A DNA stretch of 64,000 nt from Luteimonas suaedae (lineage in GTDB: Bacteria > Pseudomonadota > Gammaproteobacteria > Xanthomonadales > Xanthomonadaceae). The position numbers and the translations under genes were made by a program. The notes beneath the pieces were generated by a model. The model did not search any database. It was not told the origin of the DNA and saw nothing but the letters and a program-made list of their open reading frames with translations. Positions 36,825 through 44,003 of the stretch are shown in pieces; the stretch's first letter is position 1, and the number at the start of each line of letters is the position of its first letter. The DNA lies in contig NZ_VSSP01000002.1 in the NCBI RefSeq assembly GCF_008312895.1, positions 124,001 to 188,000 of the forward strand, given 5' to 3'.

Positions 36825-38342
36825 TCAGGTGTGCTCGGCGGGCGGCAGGATCTGCCACTCGAAGTCGTAATCCCATTGGTCGAAATACAGGTTGCCGCCG
36901 TCCCACTCGGCCTCGCCGCGCTGCGAGTCCACGGTTTCCGAGCGGAAATGGCGCTTGGGCGGGACGAAAGGCTGCGACCAGTCGTCGTTGTAGGCGATGC
37001 GGTAGGCGTCCAGGCCACCGAGATAGAACCAGCGCAGCGCCGGGTCCTCGGACTCGAGTTGGCCGGTGGTGACGTCCATCGGCACCCAGCCATACGGGGC
37101 CAGGTACAGCCAGCCCCAGTCGTGCATGTTGTCGTAGCCGACGTCGTTGTCGGAAAAGGTCCAGCCCGACTGCCAGCGCGCCGGAATGCCGTTCATGCGC
37201 AGCAGCGTGATCAACAGCAGGGTGACCTGGCCGCAGTCGGCATGGTCGGCGTGCAGGGCGTGGTCGCCGATGTTGCTGAGCGTCGAGTATTCGCGCGCGC
37301 CGCCCCAGGGGATCTCGTCGACCGCGGCGAACAGCTTCTGCGCGATGCGGTAGGGGTTGGTCTCGTCGCCGACCACCTTGCGCGAGTAGGCGCGCATCGC
37401 GTCGGTGAACACGACGTGCGGCGCGCGCTCGGTCACGTACGGCGCCAGCGCCTCGTCGATCTCGGCGGGCACCACCCGCTCCGGATCGATGTCGAAATGG
37501 CGGGCGTGGATGGTCAGCTCGTAGGTGACCGCGAAGCGCGTCGGCTGCCCGGCCACGGCCGGCTGCTCCAGGGACACGGTGCGTTGCGGCGCCGATTCCG
37601 GCGCAATGCGTGGGGCGCCGGGTTCGCTGTCGACCAGGCGGATGTCCTCCTGCTGGCCGGGGATCGCCCGCGGATACGGGATCCACGCGCGCACGGTCTC
37701 GCCGGCCGGCACCGCGTCAGCATCGACGGTCAGCGACTGGGTGATGCGCACGCGCTGCGGTGCCACGCTGATCGCGCCGCTGTCCTTCGCCGCGGCCAGC
37801 ACTTCCTCGTGGTGCGGGTGCAGCGCCTCGTACGGGCCCTGGCTGAAGGGACGCACCGGCGGCGCGCGGCGCGCGGCGGCTTCGGGCACGAGGCGGAACA
37901 GGTTGAAGACGGCGCGGTTGAAGTAGCGCTTCTCGCCGTCGATCTCGATGCGTTCGATCAGTCCTGCGCTGTCCCAGGCGGCGAATTCGGCGTCGCTGAC
38001 GTCCGGCGCCTGCTTGCGCACGGCGGCCTTGGCGGCGGCTTCGTCGAGCGCGAAGTCGAGACGGATGCGGCGCATGCGCTCGCGCTGGAACTCGAGCGCA
38101 GCACGAAGGTCTTCATCGTTGTCCGCCGTCTCCAGCATGCCGGCGATGCGCGCCTCGGCGTCGCGGAAACGGCCGGCATCGATCATCGCGACGATGTCCG
38201 CGGGCGCCGGCGGCGGCAATCCGCCGGCCGCGACCGGCCCCCAAGCGAGCAGTGCGAGCAGGCCGGCCGCGCAAAACCCGACGAGCCTTCGCGTTGCCGC
38301 GCCGGTCCGTTCTATCGTCCTGCCTGGGTTCGTGGCACGCCG
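36825..38342 (-). CDS. exported transglutaminase-like (TGc) domain protein
   Basis: About 505 aa. A signal peptide (LVGFCAAGLLALLAWGPVAA) is followed by an extended N-terminal region and a transglutaminase/protease core with Cys in HADCGQVTLLLITLLR, His in NMHDWGWLYLAP and Asp in VPMDVTTGQ, the Cys-His-Asp triad. Such proteins often act as peptidases on the cell wall. The start is uncertain: a GTG at 38375 lies at or before the predicted transcription start of the promoter at 38379-38407, so the GTG at 38342, with GGGGGCGG before it, is preferred. First gene before the Oar-type receptor. Confidence 0.82.
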   Translation of the reverse strand, partial: RRATNPGRTIERTGAATRRLVGFCAAGLLALLAWGPVAAGGLPPPAPADIVAMIDAGRFRDAEARIAGMLETADNDEDLRAALEFQRERMRRIRLDFALDEAAAKAAVRKQAPDVSDAEFAAWDSAGLIERIEIDGEKRYFNRAVFNLFRLVPEAAARRAPPVRPFSQGPYEALHPHHEEVLAAAKDSGAISVAPQRVRITQSLTVDADAVPAGETVRAWIPYPRAIPGQQEDIRLVDSEPGAPRIAPESAPQRTVSLEQPAVAGQPTRFAVTYELTIHARHFDIDPERVVPAEIDEALAPYVTERAPHVVFTDAMRAYSRKVVGDETNPYRIAQKLFAAVDEIPWGGAREYSTLSNIGDHALHADHADCGQVTLLLITLLRMNGIPARWQSGWTFSDNDVGYDNMHDWGWLYLAPYGWVPMDVTTGQLESEDPALRWFYLGGLDAYRIAYNDDWSQPFVPPKRHFRSETVDSQRGEAEWDGGNLYFDQWDYDFEWQILPPAEHT

Positions 38343-38378
38343 CACGTCCGCCCCCGCTGGTGTGGCCCCTGTCACGGC

Positions 38379-38416
38379 TATGTAACATCGTCGTGGAGGG
38401 CAGTCAATAATTTATT
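38379..38416 (-). promoter_or_regulatory. promoter P2 with AT-rich palindrome (muropeptide regulon motif, copy B)
   Basis: On the reverse strand: GAATAAATTA, then -35 TTGACT (38407-38402), a 17-bp spacer and -10 TACATA (38384-38379). AATAATTTATT (38406-38416) is a perfect palindrome around a single T and overlaps the -35. Element order, spacing and sequence match copy A at 33498-33536. A likely operator for the divergent transcription units. Confidence 0.75.
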
Positions 38417-38425
38417 CTTCGGAAG

Positions 38426-38454
38426 TTGATTTTGAGAAAAATGTATTCCATAAC
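38426..38454 (+). promoter_or_regulatory. probable promoter of the NlpC/P60-epimerase-regulator operon
   Basis: TTGATT (38426-38431), a 17-bp spacer and CATAAC (38449-38454), about 40 bp before the NlpC/P60 ATG. It starts 10 bp from the palindrome of promoter P2, so a single protein there could control both directions. Confidence 0.5.
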
Positions 38455-38494
38455 TGTCGCCGGTCCGCACCGCGGCGCTGCGCAAGGGGAAGCC

Positions 38495-39892
38495 ATGAAG
38501 CCCTCGAACCTGTTCATTTTGTTGCTGGCGCTGGCCCTGGTGGGCGTTACGGCGCCGGTTCTGGCGCGCCAAGCCGAGATCCCCGCCCATGGCGTGATCG
38601 CCGTCGACGCCCGTCATCTCGATCCGGCGCATTGGATCGAGCGCCTGGGCACGGCCGCCGACCGTCCCTATCTCGATGCGGCCGCGATCGCCCGGCAGAA
38701 CGCCGACCTGGTGGCGCGGGACGACTCGGTGCTCGATATCGCCGCCCTGCCCGCCGAGCTCGACGGTGCCGAGGTCCGGGAATGGATCCGTGCGCTGTCG
38801 TCGCCACCCGAGGGCGAGCGCTTCGATGCGACCGGCGCGGTGCTGCCGGCGACGTTCTTCGATGCCCTCGACCGCAACCTCGCGCTCGACGCCGTTCCGG
38901 CATCGCAGGCGACGCGCTACGGCCTGGTGGTGCACCGCGCCGACCTGCGCACCTTCCCCGACGCCACCCGCATCTTCAGCCGCCCGGGCGATACCGACAT
39001 CGACCGCTTCCAGGAAAGCGCGCTGTTTCCAGGCACGCCCGTGGTCATCGCGCATGAGAGCGGCGATGGCCGCTGGCTGTTCGTCGTCAGTGACCGCTAC
39101 TCGGCCTGGATCGATCGCGATGCGGTCGCGATCGGCGAGCGCGACACGGTGCTCGACTACGCGCGCAAGTCACCGTCATTGATCGTCACCGGCGCCACCG
39201 CGCGCACCGTCTACAACCCGGAACAGCCGCCGGTCTCGGAACTGCAGCTCGACATGGGCGTGCGCGTACCGCTGCTGGCGGACTGGCCCGCGGATCGCGC
39301 GGTGCACGGCCAGCATCCGTACTTCGGCCACGTGATCGAGCTGCCGCTGCGGCAGGACGACGGCACGCTGGCGCTGGTGCCTGCGCTGCTGCCGCGCACC
39401 GCGGACGTGTCGCCGCAGCCATTGCCGCTCACGCCGGCCAACATCATCGGCCAGGCGTTCAAGTTCCTCGGCGAGCGCTACGGCTGGGGGCATTCGTACA
39501 ACGCCCGCGATTGCAGCGGTTTCGTCTCCGAGATCTACCGCAGCATGGGCGTGCAGGTGCCGCGCAACACGCGCGACCAGAGCGTGAGCCCGGCGCTGGA
39601 CAAGACGCTGTTCGAGCAATCCGACAGCCACGCCGACCGCATGGCGGAGGTGGCGAAGCTCGAGGTCGGCGACCTGGTCTACATCCCCGGCCACGTGATG
39701 ATGGTGATCGGACGCGAGAACGGCACCACCTACGTCATCCACGACACCACCGGCATCAGCTACCTGGGCGCCGGCGGCAACCTGGTGCGGATGCCGCTCA
39801 ACGGCGTGGTGGTGACCGCGCTGGAACCGCTGATGTCCAGCCAGGACCGGCCTACCATCGACAGCATCACCAGCATCGTCCGCATCCGCTGA
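38495..39892 (+). CDS. exported SH3/NlpC-P60 (C40) peptidase, YkfC-like
   Basis: 465 aa. A signal peptide (LFILLLALALVGVTAPVLA) is followed by N-terminal bacterial SH3-type regions (RYGLVVHRADLRTFPD...WLFVVSDRYSAWID) and a C-terminal NlpC/P60 domain: ARDCSGFVSEIYRSMG (catalytic Cys), PGHVMMVIG (His) and VIHDTTG (third polar His). Family members with this layout cut gamma-D-Glu-diamino acid or release L-Ala-D-Glu from murein peptides. AAGGGGAAG precedes the ATG. The next gene epimerises the product L-Ala-D-Glu, strong support for the assignment. Confidence 0.9.
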   Translation: MKPSNLFILLLALALVGVTAPVLARQAEIPAHGVIAVDARHLDPAHWIERLGTAADRPYLDAAAIARQNADLVARDDSVLDIAALPAELDGAEVREWIRALSSPPEGERFDATGAVLPATFFDALDRNLALDAVPASQATRYGLVVHRADLRTFPDATRIFSRPGDTDIDRFQESALFPGTPVVIAHESGDGRWLFVVSDRYSAWIDRDAVAIGERDTVLDYARKSPSLIVTGATARTVYNPEQPPVSELQLDMGVRVPLLADWPADRAVHGQHPYFGHVIELPLRQDDGTLALVPALLPRTADVSPQPLPLTPANIIGQAFKFLGERYGWGHSYNARDCSGFVSEIYRSMGVQVPRNTRDQSVSPALDKTLFEQSDSHADRMAEVAKLEVGDLVYIPGHVMMVIGRENGTTYVIHDTTGISYLGAGGNLVRMPLNGVVVTALEPLMSSQDRPTIDSITSIVRIR

Positions 39893-39920
39893 CCGACGCC
39901 TCCCGGGGAACACGAGCCGA

Positions 39921-41018
39921 ATGAAAATTACCCAGATCCGCCTGGACAAGCTCCGGGTTCCGCTGAAGACCCCGTTCAAGACCGCGCTGCGCACCGTCGA
40001 CGCGGTGGAGGACATCATCGTCAGCGTGCATACCGACAGCGGCCACATCGGCTACGGCGAGGCCGCGGCCACCGCGGTGATCACCGGCGATACCCACGGC
40101 TCGATCATCGAGGCGATCGACAAGCTGATCGCGCCGCGCTTGGTCGGCAGGGAGATCGCCGACCTCAACCGCATCCTGCAGCTGATCCACGGCGCCGCCG
40201 AGCGCAACACCAGCGCCAAGGCCGCGGTCGAGATCGCCGTGTACGACCTGTGGGGCCAGCTCTACGACGCCCCGCTCTACCGCATGCTCGGCGGCGGCGA
40301 TCCGGTCATCACCACCGACATCACCATCAGCATGGACTACATCGACAAGATGGTGGCCGATTCGCTGGCGGCGGTCGATCGCGGTTTCGAGTCGCTGAAG
40401 ATCAAGGTCGGCCGGGAGATCGGTGTCGACCTGGAGCGGATCAAGGCGATCTACACCGCGGTCGAGGGCCGCGCCCTGCTGCGCCTGGACGCGAACCAGG
40501 GCTGGAACGCGAAGCAGGCGGTCTACGCGATCCGTACGCTGGAGGACGCCGGCGTGCAGCTGGAGCTGGTCGAGCAGCCGGTCAAGGCGCGCGACCTGGC
40601 GGGGCTGAAGTACGTCACCGAGCGCGTGCACACGCCGATCATGGCCGACGAGAGCGTGTTCGGCCCGGCCGAGGTGATCGACCTGCTGCGCATGCACGCG
40701 GCCGACATCATCAACATCAAGCTGATGAAGACCGGGGGGATCTCCAACGCCATCCGCATCGCCGACATCGCCGCGCTGTACGGCGTAGAGTGCATGATCG
40801 GCTGCATGATCGAATCCAGCATCAGCGTCGCCGCGGCGGTGCACGTGGCGGTGGCCAAGGCCGACACGATCCGCAAGATCGACCTCGACGGACCTTCGCT
40901 GTGCGACTTCAATCCGGTCGAGGGTGGCGTGATCTTCAACGAGTCCGAGATCTCGATCGGCGACGCCCCGGGCCTGGGCATCCGCGCCATCCGCGGACTC
41001 GAACCGCTGGCCGCGTGA
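39921..41018 (+). CDS. L-Ala-D/L-Glu epimerase (dipeptide epimerase, enolase superfamily)
   Basis: 365 aa. Enolase-superfamily barrel: KIKVG with the catalytic Lys pair (SLKIKVG), metal ligands in LRLDANQGW, VEQPV and MADESVF, and the second catalytic Lys in INIKLMKTGG. The C-terminus GCMIESSIS is typical of dipeptide epimerases such as YcjG/YkfB. It turns L-Ala-D-Glu into L-Ala-L-Glu so ordinary peptidases can split it. It follows the NlpC/P60 gene by 28 bp and precedes a MurR/RpiR-type regulator by 15 bp. Confidence 0.92.
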   Translation: MKITQIRLDKLRVPLKTPFKTALRTVDAVEDIIVSVHTDSGHIGYGEAAATAVITGDTHGSIIEAIDKLIAPRLVGREIADLNRILQLIHGAAERNTSAKAAVEIAVYDLWGQLYDAPLYRMLGGGDPVITTDITISMDYIDKMVADSLAAVDRGFESLKIKVGREIGVDLERIKAIYTAVEGRALLRLDANQGWNAKQAVYAIRTLEDAGVQLELVEQPVKARDLAGLKYVTERVHTPIMADESVFGPAEVIDLLRMHAADIINIKLMKTGGISNAIRIADIAALYGVECMIGCMIESSISVAAAVHVAVAKADTIRKIDLDGPSLCDFNPVEGGVIFNESEISIGDAPGLGIRAIRGLEPLAA

Positions 41019-41033
41019 CCGGGAGACGGGCCG

Positions 41034-41885
41034 ATGTCGGCACTGCTCAAGATCCGTTCGCAACGTGACCAGATGTCCGCGATCGAGCGGCGCATCGGCG
41101 ATTTCATCCTCGACAACGCCCACCTGCTGCGCGACTACTCCTCGCAACAGCTGGCCAACGCGCTCGAGATCAGCCAGTCGAGCGTGGTCAAGTTCAGCCA
41201 GAAGCTGGGCTACAAGGGCTATCCGGACCTCAAGTACGCGATCGGCGAGGACATCGCGCGCGGCGACGGCGGCAACCACGATCCGGCGCACGAGTCGGAC
41301 GGCAGCGGCGACCGCCATACCGCCCTCGCCGAGGCGCTGTGGCAGGCGAAGGCCAATGCCGAGCAGGAGACCCGGCTGCTCAACCCGCCGGATAGCCTGG
41401 ACGCGATCGCCGAGACGATCCGCAGCGCGCGCACGGTGTTCGTGATCGGGCTCGGCCAGGACAGCATTGCGGCGCGCGGGTTCACCCTGCGGCTGTCGCA
41501 GGTGGGGATTCTCGCGGTCTACCACTTCGATCCGGCGCTGATGCCGACCAGCCTGGCCAACGCCAACCACGAGGACGTGCTGATGGTGTTCTCCGAGCAC
41601 GGCAAGCGCGCGGCGCTGTGCGAGCTCAGCCGCCTGTTCCGCCACCGCGTCGGCAAGGTGATCAGCATCACCCGCCACAGCGCCAACCCGCTGCGCGCCC
41701 AGGCCGACATGGCGCTGCTGGTCTCGGCGCACGACGAGCGCTCGCACATCGAGCAGTTGCTGTACCACTCGGCGCTGCAGCACTTGCTGGACATGGTCTT
41801 CGTGCTGCTGTGCGAACATGTCGGGGAACGGCTGCAACTGCTGGACCGCAACGCCGCGCGCATGCGCCAGTTGCTGGAAACCTGA
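41034..41885 (+). CDS. MurR/RpiR family transcriptional regulator
   Basis: 283 aa. The N-terminal HTH_6 domain reads IGDFILDNAHLLRDYSSQQLANALEISQSSVVKFSQKLGY (the recognition helix is SQSSVVKFSQKL). The C-terminal SIS domain (VFVIGLGQDSIAARGF...VLMVFSEHGKRA) normally binds a phosphosugar such as MurNAc-6-phosphate. In a muropeptide locus this is the natural regulator and the candidate to bind the palindromes at 33525 and 38406. Whether it represses or activates is not visible. Confidence 0.9.
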   Translation: MSALLKIRSQRDQMSAIERRIGDFILDNAHLLRDYSSQQLANALEISQSSVVKFSQKLGYKGYPDLKYAIGEDIARGDGGNHDPAHESDGSGDRHTALAEALWQAKANAEQETRLLNPPDSLDAIAETIRSARTVFVIGLGQDSIAARGFTLRLSQVGILAVYHFDPALMPTSLANANHEDVLMVFSEHGKRAALCELSRLFRHRVGKVISITRHSANPLRAQADMALLVSAHDERSHIEQLLYHSALQHLLDMVFVLLCEHVGERLQLLDRNAARMRQLLET

Positions 41886-41954
41886 TCGACCACGCCGGAT
41901 TTCCTTCGGCGCATAGGGGGAAGCGACATGACCGATACAACCCGGTTCGTCCGC

Positions 41955-42096
41955 GTAGGAGCGCGCCATGCGCGCGATGCCGCGGGCATTTCGCCGCCCG
42001 CAAATTCCGGTGACCGGCGCGCCTGCCGGTCTGGAATCTCGGCATCCACCGGATCCTGTCGACACCCGCGGCATCGCGCGCATGGCGCGCTCCTAC
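41955..42096. repeat. REPIN b, GTAGGAGCGCGCCATGCGCG type (142 bp)
   Basis: About 31-bp terminal inverted repeats with GTAG heads at both ends enclose a center that contains TTCCGGTGACCGG and GCCTGCCGGTCTGGA. The whole element matches REPIN d (62257-62399) in inverse orientation at about 90% of positions by eye. It is placed between the regulator and the symporter gene. Confidence 0.92.
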
Positions 42097-42148
42097 GGGC
42101 GGCCGCGGCCGCATGCACCATGGCAAGCTCCCTCTTCACTCCTGACCG

Positions 42149-43462
42149 ATGCCGCCGATGACCGACGCCACCGCCAAAAAGCCCTTCCACCTGTCCACGC
42201 CGGCGCGGGTGCTGATCGCGCTGATCGCCGGCGCCGCCATCGGCCTCACGCTGGCGGCATGGGATCCCGGCATCGCACAGCGCGTCGCCGACATGGTGCA
42301 GCCGGTCGGCCGCCTGTGGCTCAACGCACTGCAGATGACGGTGGTACCGCTGGTGGCGGCGCTGGTGGTGGTCGGCATCAATACCGCCAGCGACGCCGCG
42401 GCGTCCGGGCGCACCGCGCGTGTGGCGATGGCGGTGTTCGTGATCCTGCTGGCGGTCTGCGGCGCCTTCGCCGCCGTCGCCTCGCCGGCGTTCCTGGCGC
42501 TGATGCCGCGCGACGAATCCGTGGTGGTCGCGTTCCGCGCCGCGATCCAGGCGCCCGAGGCGCTGCCCGAGGCGGCCGGCTTCGGCGACTGGCTGGTAGG
42601 CGTGATCCCCAGCAACGCCATCGCCGCCGCTGCAGCCAGCGCGATGCTGCCGCTGGTGGTGTTCGCGATGTTCTTCGGTTTCGCCCTCACCCGGCTGGAG
42701 CCTGAGCGCCGCACGCGCATGCTGGAGCTGGTGCAGGCGATCGGCGACGCGATGATCGTGATCGTGCGCTGGGTGCTGTGGGCGGCGCCGCTGGGCGTGT
42801 TCGCGCTGGTGCTGGCGGTGTGTGCCCGGGTCGGGCTGCACATGCTCAGTGCGCTGGGGTACTACATCGTCCTGCAGTGCGCGCTGTACATCGCGATCAC
42901 GCTGCTGATGTACCTGGTGGCGGTGCTGTTCGCCGGCGAGCGGATCCGGCGCTTCGCCGCGGCGCTGATCCCGGTGCAGGCGATCGCTGCGAGCACGCAG
43001 TCCTCGCTGGCCTCGCTGCCGGTGATGATCGACAGCGCGCGCACCCGGCTCGGCTATCCGCTGTCGGTGACCTCGCTGGTGCTGCCGATGGCGGTGTCGC
43101 TGTTCCGCATCGCCAGCCCGGTGCAGTACCTGAGCGTGGTGGTGTTCATCGCCTGGATGTACGGCGTCGACCTGAGCGCCGGGCAGCTGGCGGCGGCGGT
43201 GGCGTTGAGCATCGTCATCAGCATGGGCTCGGTGGGCCTGCCCGGGCAGGTCAGTTTCATGACCACCAACATGCCGGTCACGCAGGCGATGGGACTGCCG
43301 GTGGAACCGCTCGGCGTGCTGCTGGCGATGGACACGATCCCCGACGTGTTTGCGACCGTCGCCAACACCAGCGCCGACGTGACCGCCACCGGCGTGGTGG
43401 CCAAGCGCACCGGCGCCACGGACGAGCCTGGCCCAGCCGGAGCCGACCCGGAAGCGCCATGA
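42149..43462 (+). CDS. dicarboxylate/amino acid:cation symporter (DAACS family)
   Basis: 437 aa with about eight membrane helices and the two re-entrant loops of GltPh-like carriers. Signatures: LNALQMTVVPLVAALV, GVIPSNAIAAAA, the Ser-rich hairpin AASTQSSLASLPVMID, and the second hairpin near ISMGSVGLPGQVSF. Substrates of the family include glutamate, aspartate, dicarboxylates and Ser/Thr. Glutamate or a related product of murein peptide breakdown is plausible here. The start (42149, or ATG at 42158) lacks a good Shine-Dalgarno. Its stop overlaps the arsC-like start (ATGA). Confidence 0.9.
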   Translation: MPPMTDATAKKPFHLSTPARVLIALIAGAAIGLTLAAWDPGIAQRVADMVQPVGRLWLNALQMTVVPLVAALVVVGINTASDAAASGRTARVAMAVFVILLAVCGAFAAVASPAFLALMPRDESVVVAFRAAIQAPEALPEAAGFGDWLVGVIPSNAIAAAAASAMLPLVVFAMFFGFALTRLEPERRTRMLELVQAIGDAMIVIVRWVLWAAPLGVFALVLAVCARVGLHMLSALGYYIVLQCALYIAITLLMYLVAVLFAGERIRRFAAALIPVQAIAASTQSSLASLPVMIDSARTRLGYPLSVTSLVLPMAVSLFRIASPVQYLSVVVFIAWMYGVDLSAGQLAAAVALSIVISMGSVGLPGQVSFMTTNMPVTQAMGLPVEPLGVLLAMDTIPDVFATVANTSADVTATGVVAKRTGATDEPGPAGADPEAP

Positions 43463-43812
43463 GCGAAAGCGTGCTCTACCACAATCCGCGCTGCTCCAAG
43501 TCACGCAGCGCGCTGGCGCTGCTGCAGGCACGCGGCGTCGAGCCGCGTATCGTGCCCTATCTCGAGCAGCCGCCGGATGCCGCCGCGCTGCAGGCACTGC
43601 TGCGCCAACTCGACCTACGCCCACGCGCGCTGTTGCGCACCGGCGAAGCCGAATACGTCGAGCTGGGCCTGGCCGACCCTGCCCTCGACGAGGACGCGAT
43701 CATCGCCGCGATGGCGGCGCATCCGCGCCTGATCGAGCGTCCGATCTTCGTCCACGGCGACCGCGCCGTGATCGGACGTCCGCCGGAACGCGTGCTGGAA
43801 CTGCTCGGCTGA
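43459..43812 (+). CDS. ArsC/Spx-family glutaredoxin-like reductase
   Basis: 117 aa. The catalytic Cys is in YHNPRCSKSRSALALL (Cys12); LLRTGEAEY and HPRLIERPIFVHGDRAVIGRPPERVLELL complete the ArsC-type arsenate reductase pattern (Arg residues in IERPI and IGRP). It would reduce arsenate with glutathione/glutaredoxin. Overlaps the symporter stop by 4 bp. No other ars genes are close, so a general redox role is possible. Confidence 0.87.
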   Translation: MSESVLYHNPRCSKSRSALALLQARGVEPRIVPYLEQPPDAAALQALLRQLDLRPRALLRTGEAEYVELGLADPALDEDAIIAAMAAHPRLIERPIFVHGDRAVIGRPPERVLELLG

Positions 43813-43872
43813 GCCCGGAGCGCCTGCGGGTGCGCGATTCGCGCCTGACCCGATGGCGCGAATCGGCTTTCC

Positions 43873-44003
43873 GTAGGAGCGCGCCATGCGCGCGATGCCG
43901 ACATCGTCGGCCCCGTCGGTGCGGCTTCAGCAGCCGCAGCCTGTCCGAAGCCGCGATCGCGTCGGCGTGCGGCGCCGGCATCGCGCGCATCGCGCGCTCC
44001 TAC
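43873..44003. repeat. REPIN c, GTAGGAGCGCGCCATGCGCG type (131 bp)
   Basis: The GTAG-headed arm at 43873 faces an arm ending CTAC at 44003 (the right arm has ATCGCGCG in place of ATGGCGCG). The center differs from REPINs b and d and holds GGCTTCAGCAGCCGCAG. The right head supplies the stop codon of the reverse-strand gene that follows. Confidence 0.88.

Noticed and set aside
41928..42161. Small gene starting MTDTTRFVR with a good ribosome site
   Set aside because: After nine codons the frame runs through REPIN b in a meaningless translation that recurs in other copies of the repeat; treated as a displaced start instead.
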